Shown here: positions 47,393 through 57,678 of the stretch, in pieces
How the letters are laid out: each line of letters begins with the position of its first letter
How positions within the stretch are numbered: the stretch's first letter is position 1
Assembly (NCBI GenBank): GCA_037349315.1
Contig: JBAIAC010000057.1
Span: forward strand, 10,323,501 to 10,387,500
Direction: 5' to 3'
Length of the DNA stretch: 64,000 nt
Source: Chelydra serpentina
Lineage: Eukaryota > Chordata > Testudines > Chelydridae
Notes under the pieces: model-generated
What the model was told of the DNA's origin: nothing
Seen by the model: only the letters and a program-made list of their open reading frames with translations
The model's database searches: none
Translations under genes and position numbers: made by a program

Positions 47393-47767
47393 CTCCCCAA
47401 ACTGCCCCACCCTCTGCTCCCCAAACTACCCCATCCCCAAACTAGCCTACCCTCTGCTCCCCAAACTACCCCATCCCCAAACTGCCCCACCCTCCGCTCC
47501 CCAAACTACCCCATCCCCAAACTAGCCTACCCTCTGCTCCCCAAACTACCCCATCCCCAAACTACCCCACCCTCCGCTCCCCAAACTAGCCTACCCTCTG
47601 CTCCCCAAACTACCCCATCCCCAAACTGCCCCACCCTCCGCTCCCCAAACTACCCCATCCCCAAACTGCCCCACCCTCTGCTCCCCAAACTACCCCACCC
47701 TCCGCTCCCCAAACTAGCCCATCCCCAAACTGCCCCACCCTCTGCTCCCCAAACTGCCCCACGCTCC
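47393..47767 (+). repeat. C-rich minisatellite, 24/40-bp units
   Basis: The tandem array has units CTCCCCAAACTACCCCATCC + CCAAACTGCCCCACCCTCTG (40 bp) mixed with shorter 24-bp forms lacking the middle. Upstream to about 46960 the DNA is a diverged, G-poor, C-rich version with scattered CCCCAAA words. The proline-rich open frames across it are translation artefacts of the repeat. Confidence 0.92.
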
Positions 47768-47829
47768 CCTAACCGCGCCTGCTCATAGTACAAATCCCCC
47801 CGAGGTTGATATCCCATAATATCCCCCCA

Positions 47830-47967
47830 CACGGACTACGAGTCCCAGCATGCCCCGCGCGCCCAGCCCCGGGCCCGCAGCCTGCCGGGTTTCCGGGCAC
47901 GCGCCGAGCGCACTCGGAGCCGGGGGCTGCCGCGGGGCAGACTGGAGCCGGGGCGGGACCCAGCCAG
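47830..47967 (+). promoter_or_regulatory. CpG-rich promoter block and probable non-coding first exon of the next gene
   Basis: CpG is dense between about 47830 and 48010, unlike the flanks. A ZNF143/STAF-like site sits at 47835-47853, and the block ends in a strong donor (CCAG|GTGAGG) at 47967/47968. Its G+C-rich sequence contains no long ATG frame that continues across the donor. In human the genes after SESN2 on the same strand are MED18 and PHACTR4, both starting with non-coding sequence; which one this is cannot be decided because no coding exon follows within 16 kb. The start coordinate is approximate. Confidence 0.5.
47835..47853 (+). promoter_or_regulatory. ZNF143/STAF-like binding motif
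   Basis: ACTACGAGTCCCAGCATGC differs from the well-known ACTACAATTCCCAGCATGC class of promoter motif at two positions. The motif is common near start sites of housekeeping genes, which supports a promoter here. Confidence 0.6.
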
Positions 47968-48034
47968 GTGAGGCGATGCCACCCCGCGCCGCTCCTGGCT
48001 GGGGGTGGCCGGGTGCCCCCCGGGACCCTGCCCC

Positions 48035-48385
48035 ACTTCCTCAGCCCCCCCCCGAGACCCTTCCCCATCCCATTGCCTGGGGCTGGATCCCCCATACCCC
48101 ACTTCCTCAGCCCCCCCCCCGAGACCCTTCCCCATCCCACTGCCTGGGGCTGGATCCCCCATGCCCCACTTCCTCAGCCCCCCCGAGACCCTTCCCCATC
48201 CCACTGCCTGGGGCTGGATCCCCCATACCCCACTTCCTCAGCCCCCCCGAGACCCTTCCCCATCCCACTGCCTGGGGCTGGATCCCCCATGCCCCACTTC
48301 CTCAGCCCCCCCCCCGAGACCCTTCCCCATCCCACTGCCTGGGGCTGGATCCCCCATACCCCACTTCCTCAGCCCTCTGAGACCC
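48035..48385 (+). repeat. C-rich minisatellite, 64-67-bp units, dimeric pattern
   Basis: Six occurrences of ACTTCCTCAG start at 48035, 48101, 48168, 48232, 48296 and 48363. Unit length is 57 bp plus a C run of 9, 10, 7, 7 and 10. Successive units alternate CCCATACCCC and CCCATGCCCC. The sixth unit decays into CCCTCTGAGACCCCTCC. It begins about 70 bp after the candidate splice donor. Confidence 0.93.
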
Positions 48386-49370
48386 CTCCCCATTCTATGG
48401 CCCGGCCCCTGTCCCTCAGCCTCTCTTTGCCTAGGGCTGCCCCCCTTGGACTCCCCTTTACCCCTTTTGTCTGGGGCTGGCTCCCCTCTGCCCTCTTTTT
48501 CCTCTCTTCCCACCCCAAGTGTCCCAACTGCTCCCCCCCCACTCTCTGCTGTGATTCTCCCTCCTTGCTTGTTGCCTGGTTCACATGCAGACACATTTTC
48601 TGTCTTCCCCACTTCAGCCCCCCTGCCCTTCTTTTCCCTACCTGCCCTTTATCTCCAGGACTTTCTGTACTTAGTGCATAATATCTAACTCCATACCAAG
48701 ACAAAATCCAAAGAGAAAATTGTGTGTGTGGGGGGGACTAAGGCCCCTCTCATGTTGCCCTAACCCACCGCTTTTCACTGCACTGCATGTGGAGATGGGT
48801 TATCCCCTGTCTGTTGTGGCTAATTGGGGAAGTTCGTTGCTGTTGAGGGATGGCATATGCTGCTTCTCTAAACCCGTGCGTTTCAGCCTTCCCTTTCTAA
48901 GGTGCTACCCTCTTTTATAGTAAATAACACAATGTAACAAGGGAGTGGAGGGAGAGAATTTGTTGCCAAAGTTTAGGGCAGTGGGTGCCTTGCTTTCCAA
49001 GTTCTTCAGTCCCAGGAAGGGAGAGAACCTCGTCTGTTTGTTTAAAGTCAGTATGGAAAAATTCAGACAGGGGGGTCTAAACTCTAAATCAGTATTTCAG
49101 CACTTAAATAAGTAGCCTGATTTTCAATCATGCTGAACATCCAGCGTCAGTTGGGAGCTGCTGAATGCTTCTTGAAAATCAGGCCACCCAAGTGCCTGTG
49201 AATATAGGTTTAAGAGACCCCAACATTAGGCACCCCATTTAAAAAAAAAATCTTGGCCAAGGCTTTTATTGCTATGCTTCCCTGTTCTTTTGGGAGACTT
49301 AGGCCTTGACTACACACACAAGTTGTACAGTTTTAACTACCCTGATATGACCCCATTGTTGATACTGTCA

Positions 49371-49465
49371 TCATAGAATTGTAGCACTGGAAGAGACCTC
49401 AAGAGGTCATCTAGTCCAGTCTCCTGCATTCATGAGGGAGGCTTCTCTGCAAGATTGTATCTGCA
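49371..49465 (-). mobile_element. CR1 LINE 3' tail fragment
   Basis: ATCATAGAATTGTAGCACTG, GAAGAGACCTCAAGAGGTCA and TCTAGTCCAGTCTCCTGCAT are the reverse complement of a CR1 tail. A truncated TAGGCCTTGACTACACAC MITE end lies immediately before it (49300-49370). Confidence 0.75.
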
Positions 49466-50218
49466 ACTTCAAGGGCCTTCTTGGTATCTCTTTGCTTGAT
49501 CTTTTGCTTGGTATCTCTCTTGTTTCAGATCTTATCTGAAACACAGTTTCCTCACTTCCAACTAAATTTCCCTTTCCCTTTATTGTTTATCTATGTAACT
49601 GAATTATTTAACACTAGTGCCTTGTATTGTATTTGTCCAACTGGAGGAGGGTGAGGTCTTGAAGTGCCTATATGTAGACTTGCCATGTTAGTTGAAAAAG
49701 CATTGATGAGCTTACCTATTGGTATTTGGTATTGGTATAAATTGTTTTAGTAGTTCCCAGAAAGGGACAGGGGCACTCATGAGCACAGTCCCTACATTGA
49801 AGGTCTTAAAAATGTTCCCTTTCTCAAACTTTATCTTTTTAGTTTAAATGTTTATTTTTGATTGTATGAGAGCAGCTGTGCAAATATTGACAGAAATGTG
49901 GAGATACAGCCATTAAAAAAACCGCTCCAACATAATATAGACGAGGAAGTGATTCTCAATCCTCTTCTAGAAAGTGAACAGAAATTCTCCTATAATAGAC
50001 AGCTCATGGATTTTAAATGTTGAATTCACTTTTTAAAAATATAAACATTAGAGACTTATCACTGGTAGATCTTTATATACTCTAGTTTGTTTGGAGTGGG
50101 TGGTGAAGGGCAAAGCTTCCTGGAGCCCTGTCTTGATGAGCAGAAAGGTGGGTGGGTGTTTCTCAATCTTGTTAACTGAGTTTAGCTAGCTCAGTGTGGC
50201 AGATGATAGCATGCATTT

Positions 50219-50508
50219 TGGGGCTTGTCTACATGGGAAAGTTTCACTGGTTACATTGTTATGGCTAAACTGATATAACACCTCCTTCTCCCCTCAATAT
50301 ACTATATTCTAGTACAAGAGAGGTGTTCTTATTTTTTTTAGTTTATCTCAACCCCCTTCCAAAGCAAGAGTTGAAACTGACCAAAAGCACTCTTATACCA
50401 GAATAAGTGTGCCTAAATGGCAGAGTTATACTAATATCACTATACTGGTTGAAATGCACACCTTGGGCTATACCAAAAAAACTTTCCTGTGTAGAGAAAG
50501 CTTAAACA
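50219..50508. mobile_element. MITE with GGGGCTTGTCTACA terminus
   Basis: The left end TTGGGGCTTGTCTACATGGG AAAGTTT and the right end AAACTTTCCTGTGTAGAGAA AGCTT are inverted repeats about 290 bp apart. Internal TATAACAC and TATACCAG blocks are typical of the GTCTACAC family in this window. Confidence 0.65.
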
Positions 50509-50983
50509 GGTTCTAACATATTCAGAGCTGTTTACGCTGCCCCCTCTGAGGCTGAAATGTGGCTGTCTAACACAGCTTCAGACTTGTTAGAAAAGCCCTG
50601 TTAAAATACAAGCTATCATGGTGAGCTAATGTGATTAAAAATAATGCACATTTTCCCCCTTGAGACATACCCGGTTTATTTGCTGTGAGCCCTGGAGCAG
50701 ACTTGAGCCTCTCTTGAGAGAGCAGGGGAAGGGAGGGTAACATTAGTGGGAATGTAGATCTGTGTGGAGGGACTGACACAGATGGGTAAAATGTGATTGC
50801 ATCCTTGTTTCCCTGCTGGCGGATCAGTAATCTGTGATTACATAGCCTTCCACTTCATTCAATCACTGGTTAATTTGATCTTCAGTTTAATTTGTTGATG
50901 ATCTCAGGAGCCAAATCATTTGTATTGAAACAAGCCACTTGTATTTTGATCAGACTTGATTGCTTTAGACACATTTAGGCATT

Positions 50984-50984
50984 A

Positions 50985-51036
<52 letters not shown>
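50984..51036 (+). repeat. (TA)n microsatellite
   Basis: More than 20 almost uninterrupted TA units follow TATTTATA, ending in TATATAAAAA. Confidence 0.95.
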
Positions 51037-51041
<5 letters not shown>

Positions 51042-51270
51042 TAGGAAATATTGAAGTTGCTTCAGGCATTTTAGTCGGTGATTATTATTCACTAGCTGTA
51101 AAAACTAATTCAATACACAAAAAAGTGCTCAAGGAAAACCCATGTGGTGATGAAAGTTGTTCAGATATTACAGTCCATTGTTATTGACATAAATGCTGTC
51201 ATGAGCTAAGCAAGCTGTTGCCCACCCCTGTGGGCACATGGATAATGTATTCGATCACGTTCAACCATTT

Positions 51271-51456
51271 AGGGGGGAGGGATAGCTCAGTGGTTTGAGC
51301 ATTGGCCTGCTAAACCCAGGGTTGTGAGTTCAATCCTTGAGGGGGCCACTTAGGGATCTGGGGCAAAAACTGGGGATTGGTCCTGCTTTGAGCAGGGGGT
51401 TGGACTAGATGACCTCCTAAGGTCCCTTCCAACCCTGATATTCTATGATCTATGAT
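51271..51456 (+). mobile_element. Turtle tRNA-derived SINE, full length
   Basis: Head GGGGGGAGGGATAGCTCAGT, B box region GGTTGTGAGTTCAATCC, tail GGACTAGATGACCTCCTAAG and the end TATTCTATGATCTATGAT are all intact. It is the best preserved plus-strand copy. Confidence 0.93.
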
Positions 51457-52114
51457 TTATTTCAAGCAAAACAATAGGTAGGGACTGGATCGCAATGGGA
51501 GGAAGGCCCTACGAATTAGGAAACTGAATATGGCTCATGGAGATTAAGGTGTTTAGTGCTTGCTATTCCCACTGAAGTATGGAGTAGAGGGTGCTTAGTT
51601 GGAGGTGCTCAGCATTTTATAGGATCTGGACCCTAATTTCTCTTTGTGGGGAGGGGGAGGGTCCAACATTCTGTATCTCGTGTGTTTTTTGTGGCTTGGA
51701 GAATGTTCTTTTGTGGGTGCTTGGCTTTGTGTAAAGAAAAAAAGCTTGTTCAGATGTCTCTTTTTATCAGTTAATTAGTAGTTCTTGCTGATTTGTCAGT
51801 GCTCTGTGACGAGAACTAGCTCCAGTTCTTTTCTGCACACTGGGGGAATCACACATTTGTCAATCTGGGAATAGGCAGACCAGCAGTCACACCTTTGTAA
51901 TTGGTTCTAGTGCAGGTGTTTCTAAACTCTTTCCGGATAGTATCCTTTAAATCAGCTGCTCACAAACTTGCTCTCTGAATCCTTTGTGCTTCCCTCTCAA
52001 GAGGCTTCTCAGACTTCAGCATAGTAAAAAAATATGTAGATCTACAAGCACTTGGGATTTCCGTAATGCCTTCAATTGGATGATCTCAAAGTGCTCTAAA
52101 AACATGCATAAATT

Positions 52115-52285
52115 GCTCCATGCCTATGAGGCATGGAAATATTCCCATAAGAAGCTGACGTACAGAGGTTAGAAGTGATTAGCTGATGGTCACATGGCAA
52201 GCTGATGGGGAACTGGGAAAGAGAGAACCCAGATCTTCTCACTCCCAGGCCTATGCATTAAGCCACTGTTCTATCTTGTCTGACT
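52115..52285 (-). mobile_element. MIR SINE relic (minus orientation)
   Basis: GAAGCTGACGTACAGAGGTT, AGAAGTGATTAGCTGATGGT, CACATGGCAAG and CTCACTCCCAGGCCTATGCA follow reverse MIR order, strongly diverged. Confidence 0.55.
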
Positions 52286-52519
52286 TTTTGGTTCATGATG
52301 TGCTCCTGGTATCTGAGGATTAATTTACAAGTGACTGAGTAAATATTCAAAGGAAGGCTTGGGACCGGGATGGGGAAGCAAGCTTGCAAGCCAAGTGATA
52401 TGGCTGGTATGACCTATTGTTACTTCAGCCCCATCCAAATCAGGAACTGCTATTCTACTGGGTCTATGTCATGGATACTTACCCAGCTTTAAAGAAACCA
52501 GCAAAGAAGTAATCAGCTT

Positions 52520-52757
52520 CGTTTGCAGCAAGGGAGGTTTAAGTTAGATATTAGGAAAATCTTTCAAACTATAAGGACAGGTAAGCACTGGAACAAGTTA
52601 CCTAGAGAGGTTGTCGAATCCTGGTCATTGGTGGTTCTAAAGAACAGGTTAGACAAACACCAGTCAGGGATGGTTTAGGTATACTTAATCCTGCCTCGGT
52701 GAGTGGGAATGGACTAGATGACCTCTTGAGGTCTTTTCCAGCCCTACACTTCTGATT
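52520..52757 (+). mobile_element. CR1 LINE 3' end
   Basis: AGTTAGATATTAGGAAAATC, CTGGAACAAGTTACCTAGAG, GGTTAGACAAACACCAGTCA and GGACTAGATGACCTCTTGAG are in CR1 3' order. Truncated at the 5' side, no ORF. Confidence 0.85.
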
Positions 52758-53308
52758 ATTTTTTCAAGATATTTTTAAATCGAACGATGCTGTTCTGCAC
52801 ACACACTTTCTGTTGACTTTAATTTGACCTGATTGGGGTAAGATACTATGATAGGCACCTTTTGTACCTAGTGAAATCTTTGTTGACACAATAATGCTTA
52901 TTCGAATCTATTTACAGGTGACTTCAAGCCCTTTCCAAACCACATTAGAGAAACTAATTGTCTCCTGATGTTACCAGTTTAAGGAACATGCTTCATCTCT
53001 TAACTGAATCGTATATTTATGTGAAATGATAGAAAACATCAGTGGCAAAGATGTGAAGGGGATGACAGTAGTGAAAACAAGGCCTTTCTTGCAAACAGGA
53101 ACCTAATGTATTGCTGTTTTTTAGAAAACCACTTGGCTTTCTACCATAATGTGGGGGAGAAAGGGCTGGGTAAATAGTTTGCTAACTTCATTCTTTTGTA
53201 TTTGTGCCTTTGATGTGCTGATTATGAAACACAATGTGGACAACAATTAAGAACTGCTTACCTAACAGCTTCATTGGCTTTCAAGGAGACAAAGTGGTTG
53301 TGCACACT

Positions 53309-53528
53309 TAGGGTTTGTCTAGCGCTTTAACATGGCTTGTGTAGTAGTGACATAGCGCTGGGGAGCTCTCCCAGCGCTCTAAAAAACCCACCTCCACGAG
53401 GGGCTGGAGTGTGGCTTCGAGCGCTGGTGCACTGTCTATACTGGCACGTTACAGGGCTGAAACTTGCTGCGCTCACCCCGAGCGAGAAAGTTGCCGCGCT
53501 ATAAAGTGCCAGTGTAGACAAGCCCTAA
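53309..53528. mobile_element. MITE with TTAGGGTTTGTCTA terminus
   Basis: The left end TTAGGGTTTGTCTAGCGCTT and the right end GTGCCAGTGTAGACAAGCCC TAA are inverted repeats spanning 220 bp. AGCGCT blocks recur inside. Confidence 0.7.
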
Positions 53529-53729
53529 GAGCGCTGTACAGCTTAGTGAAGGGGAGAGCTTCTGCCATCGACATAGGTACTCCACCTCCCCGAGAGGTGG
53601 TAGCTATGTTGACAGGAGCGGCCCTCCCATTGACAGCCTATGCTGGGGGTTACAGCACATCACTCTTTTCCACACCCCTGAGCAACGTAGTTATATTGAC
53701 ATACATTGGTAGTGTAGACCAAGCCTAAG
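53529..53729 (+). mobile_element. MITE of the GTCTACAC family, partial
   Basis: It shares TACTCCACCTCCCCGAGAGG and CACACCCCTGAGCAACGTAG with copies at 59.0, 60.3 and 62.6 kb. It ends in GTGTAGACCAAGCCTAA and lacks the opposite end. Confidence 0.65.
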
Positions 53730-53867
53730 GCGCTTAAATGTCACTTTTGAAATGGGACCCAGGCTCCTAATCCATTTAGGCTTATTTGCAAATTTTCCCT
53801 CTAGTGTCTGATTCTCCTCTCCTTTTTGCTGATATAAATCAGGAATAACTCCATTAAAGTCAGGGCA

Positions 53868-54138
53868 GGTCTGCACTAGAAAGCTTTGCTAGTGCAGTAT
53901 AGCTATGTTAGAAGTGTGATAATTGAAAACAAAGAACTATACCAGCAAAAGCCCTAGTGTAGACTCCGTTATACTGACATCAAAGTGCTTTTGCTGGTAT
54001 AGCTTATTGTACTCTGAAAAACCAGTATAAGCTATACTGGCAAGGTACAGTTAGTGTTTCTGGTATAAGCTGTGTTACACTGAGGGTTTGTTGGTATAGT
54101 TATACCAGAAAACGTTTTCTAGTGTAGACGTGGCTTCA
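53868..54138. mobile_element. MITE of TATACCAG/CTGGTATA type
   Basis: The left end GGTCTGCACTAGAAAGCTTT and the right end AACGTTTTCTAGTGTAGACG are inverted repeats. The interior has many inverted TATACCAG and CTGGTATA words. Confidence 0.6.
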
Positions 54139-55092
54139 GTGGAGTTACACCAGTAAAAAACTGGTTGGACAAAAGTTATTCTTCAAGGCTAGAACTGTTC
54201 TTTGCTGGCTGGGTAGAGTGTTAAACCATTTTTTTGCCTGAACTATTAACTTGTTTTTTACAGCTGTTCTGCTAACATGGCTATGCGAAAAGTATGGATG
54301 TGGCCATAGAATCTTAATTACTATTCACTGTTTCAGGATAGGGATGCAAAATTATGAATGGCCTTGCATTTTAGATGTACTGTCATTTCTAGCTGGGACC
54401 TGTAACAGGATGATGGTTGCTGGAACTGGCTTCTGCAAGCAAGGTTGTTCTCTCACTGTCATAGATGTTCGCACGTTTCATCTCCTGTGAACAGTGTTTA
54501 ATTAAGTGTTCCACAGAAAGATTCAGATGTGAAAAAGATCCTGTTAGTCACTTTGGGTTCACTTCTTTGTAAGGGATTCTTGCACAGAGCCAAAAGAAAT
54601 AATATTTGAATGAAATAGAAACAGTTTTTTTTTCTATTTGAAAAGTTTTCACTGTCCATACATGAGAGGTTCCACATTCTTCTGGGTCTCCTAAGCTTCA
54701 TGTACACTGGGCTGTGAGCCAAATTAGTGTTTCTAACGTGGGCCCTATTCTAGTCCCATCAGTGACAGTGGTGGTAAAATCAGGCCCATTGTTTGGCCAG
54801 CCGTGTTGACAGGATCACATCATTGTGCCATTACCCAGGATACAATCTGGAACAGCTGTGTTGCCTTTTACACTGCTTCGCTGTGAGAGCTACCACTCCT
54901 GGTCTGCCCACACACAGCCTTCAGCCTGTAAATCACTCCAAGTTACACTGTCCGAGTGCTGTGGCCAGCCACCCGTGAATTACACCAACAGGGCAACAAT
55001 AGCAAACTCCCAGTCTCAGACTTTCCCCCAGCAATGTGCAGCTTGTACTGCCCAGCCCCTCCTGGCAATACAGGCTCATACAAAGTCCATCC

Positions 55093-55757
55093 TTTAGGGG
55101 CTCGTTCACCTGCACATCTCCCAATGTGATATATGCCATCATGTGCCAGCAATGCCCCTCTGCCATGTACATTGGCCAAACCGGACAGTCTCTACGCAAA
55201 AGAATAAATGGACACAAATCTGACATCAGGAATCATAACATTCAAAAACCAGTAGGAGAACACTTCAACGTCTCTGGCCACTCAGTAAGGTGGCAGTTTT
55301 GCAGCAGAAAAGCTTAAAAAAACGACTCCAATGAGAAACTGCTGAATTGGAATTAATTTGCAAACTAGATACCATTAACTTGGGCTTGAATAGAGACTGG
55401 GAGTGGCTGGGTCATTACACAAATTGAATCTATTTCCCCATGTAAAGTATCCGTATACCTTCTTGTTAACTGTCTGAAATGGGCCATCTTGATTATCACT
55501 ACAAAAGTTTTTTTTTCTCCTGCTGATAATAGCTCATCTTAATTAATTAGCCTCTTAGAGTTGGTATGACAACTTCCATCTTTTCATGTTCTTTGTATGT
55601 ATCTATATCTTCTTACTGTATGTTCCATTCTATGCATCTGATGAAGTGGGCTGTAGCCCACAAAAGCTTATGCTCAAATAAATGTGTTAGTGTCTGAGGT
55701 GCCACAAGTACTCCTGTTTTTTCTGCGGATACAGACTAACACGGCTGCTACTCTGAA
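55093..55757 (+). mobile_element. Penelope-like element, 3' part, 5'-truncated
   Basis: The region contains the end of the GIY-YIG endonuclease reading frame. A 3' UTR follows, then the terminal repeat (GATGAAGTGGGCTGTAGCCC ... GGATACAGACTAACACGGCT GCTACTCTGA) that also forms the palindrome at 33.3 kb. The reverse transcriptase part is absent. Sequence just upstream (54.78-55.09 kb) seems to belong to a different unknown repeat. Confidence 0.8.
55099..55430 (+). pseudogene. Penelope-like GIY-YIG endonuclease fragment, frameshifted
   Basis: Penelope-like retroelements carry a GIY-YIG nuclease after the reverse transcriptase, used to nick the target. The plus frame ending at 55317 shows CTSPNVIYAIMCQQCP followed by SAMYIGQTGQSLRKRINGHK, that is the GIY-YIG core (VIY ... 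YIG) with a Cys pair, the arginine helix and a histidine. The frame stops after CSRKA; the expected C-terminal words (LDTINLGLNRDWEWLGHY) continue in another frame near 55365-55420, so at least one frameshift has occurred. Not functional as it stands. Confidence 0.8.
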
Positions 55758-56840
55758 AGAAATAAATGGTATTATTTTGCATTTTACTTAACAAGCTACA
55801 TGAATTTAAAGCAAAAGGGGGTCTCTCACCACATGTTCTAGCAGTCTTACTGGACAACTCTTTCAGCCAGAATCCCTCCCCAGTTCAGTGATGCTTCTTT
55901 TTCTTTCAAGTGTTGTCTGTGCCATGAGTACAGATGAAGGGATGGATAATCTAGGGGGTTTGCTCCCCTTTCTTATAGCAGTTCTCTTCTTTGAGAATCT
56001 TCTCCATCTGAGGTTCAGGTGACGGAAAGTCTGTGGGACTGGAAACTTCCAGCTGTTTCTTTGCCAACATGTAAATTTCTCACACTCGCCCTTTTTCCTC
56101 TAAAGAACAGCCGCTTAATCAGGTGATGGTCCATTGGATTTTGTTGACACTTGCCTGAGATGCCAGTGTGCCTTTTGTCTCTGAGGAACTGGTTTGGGCC
56201 TGCTTTTCTAAATTTGGAACATGTCTCAGCAATGTCCTACAGTGGAGTTTTATAACTTTACATGCAATGTTGACCCACATATTTTATCAGGACAACAATG
56301 ATCAGCATATTATGAGCTTTCAAATGGTACCTCACAAGGCATGCTTTGTACAAAATCCATTATAGTTTTGTAAGAAGGGTGAACATAGGGATACAGGCTG
56401 TCACAGTCATGTTAGAAATATATTTTAAAAAGATGCTGAAACAGGTTTCAAACATGGTTCTGGTATATTGTGGTTCCATGCATATGGGCCAGCGAAATGG
56501 TGAGGAAGCCAGTGCAGCTGGCATGCTTCATCATGATTCCTGAACTCTCTTCTGGCTTCATTGAGGGCTTAGATATGTAATATCAGGCTTTCTGTGTGGA
56601 ATTACCCAGTGAGTAATGTATGTAATGTTTTCCTTGGCAGCTGTTTTACAGTAGAGTTTTGAAATTAGCTGTGGCTTCAGGCCACTGGCTTTTTTATTAA
56701 CTTTCTGCACTTTGTGCTGGAGTGGCAGCAAAGGCCAGAACACGTAATGCTAGCAGACTGACTTTGGGGAAAGTTCATACTTGCTAACTCGGTCTGATTG
56801 CTCTTAATGGCCTGAGTCCAGGATTTGCCGTAAATTTATC

Positions 56841-57043
56841 GAAGTGACAAAGGGTCCTGTGGCACCTTATAGACTAACAGAGGTATTGGAGCATAAGCTT
56901 TCGTGGGTGAATACTCACTTCTTTGGATGTTGCATCCGAAGAAGTGGGTATTCACCCACGAAAGCTTATGCTCCAATACCTCTGTTAGTCTGTAGTCAAC
57001 AGGACCCTTTGTCACTTCTACAGATCCAGACTAACATGGCTAC
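56841..57043. mobile_element. Penelope-like element ends forming a second palindrome
   Basis: Left arm 56841-56922 and right arm 56940-57018 pair over about 80 bp with one small internal difference (GTGGCACCTTATAG against CTGTAGTCAAC). The shared core GCATAAGCTTTCGTGGGTGA is a relative of the 33.3-kb element. The centre is TTGGATGTTGCATCCGA. It ends with CAGACTAACATGGCTAC. Confidence 0.85.
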
Positions 57044-57419
57044 AGTAAATTTATCATTAACTTTAGAAGTGCTATTCTGTTACTTTTGTCTGATATGTAC
57101 TTACTTATTTTTGCTGAATATGCAGGATAACTAGTATAAGGAGGAAGTGGAAAATTTAGCTTGTTCATTGGTAGTACGTATCTGGTATCTCAGTCCCGAC
57201 TGCCTCTTTATACTGCATTCAGTCTACCGCTTCCCCCCATCCACAAGGCTTGTTAGCTTTCTTTGACAGGGTATCAGGTTGGTTTGACACGAGTTGTTTT
57301 TGACAAATCCATGCTGACTGTTACTTATCACTTGTCATAAGGAAGGAAATAATCTTTGCAAACACATCACAGATTTGGAAAGTAAAGTAAAGGAGTTCTA
57401 TAGGATCCATTAGGCCTGC

Positions 57420-57575
57420 GTTCTATTAATAGTTCTGCTGCTGACATACCCTGTGACACAAGGCAAGTCACTTTACCCCCATGCCTTTGTTTCCTCTCTT
57501 GACCTGTCTGTCTTAATAAGAGAGTAGCTGCCTGTATATATTTGGGCCCTATCATTCTAGGTGCTGTACAATCTC
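57420..57575 (+). mobile_element. MIR SINE relic
   Basis: AATAGTTCTGCTGCTGACAT, CTGTGACACAAGGCAAGTCA and CATGCCTTTGTTTCCTCTCT are in MIR order. Confidence 0.6.
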
Positions 57576-57678
57576 AGTTGGAGCCGTTAGGTATTGGAAT
57601 AGAAATAACAAAAATGTGCATGTATCATGGGCTTTTACAATGTCAGTGCTTAATATTCTAACTCTTAAATCCCTGTGA

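Noticed and set aside
46930..47788. Pro/Thr/Ser-rich frames resembling a mucin-like protein
   Set aside because: G-poor CCCCAAA repeats give few stops and proline-rich text in any frame; no start context or splice structure.
48035..48385. CRISPR-like array
   Set aside because: Units are contiguous with no unique spacers; it is a minisatellite in a vertebrate genome.
47806..48688. Plus-strand frames of 227 and 291 residues, proline-rich
   Set aside because: They are translations of the C-rich minisatellite; the periodic peptide comes from the DNA repeat and all three frames are open for the same reason.
54783..55097. Extension of the Penelope reading frame upstream
   Set aside because: The frame carries stops before 55036 and the DNA there does not resemble a reverse transcriptase; it looks like a separate unknown repeat.
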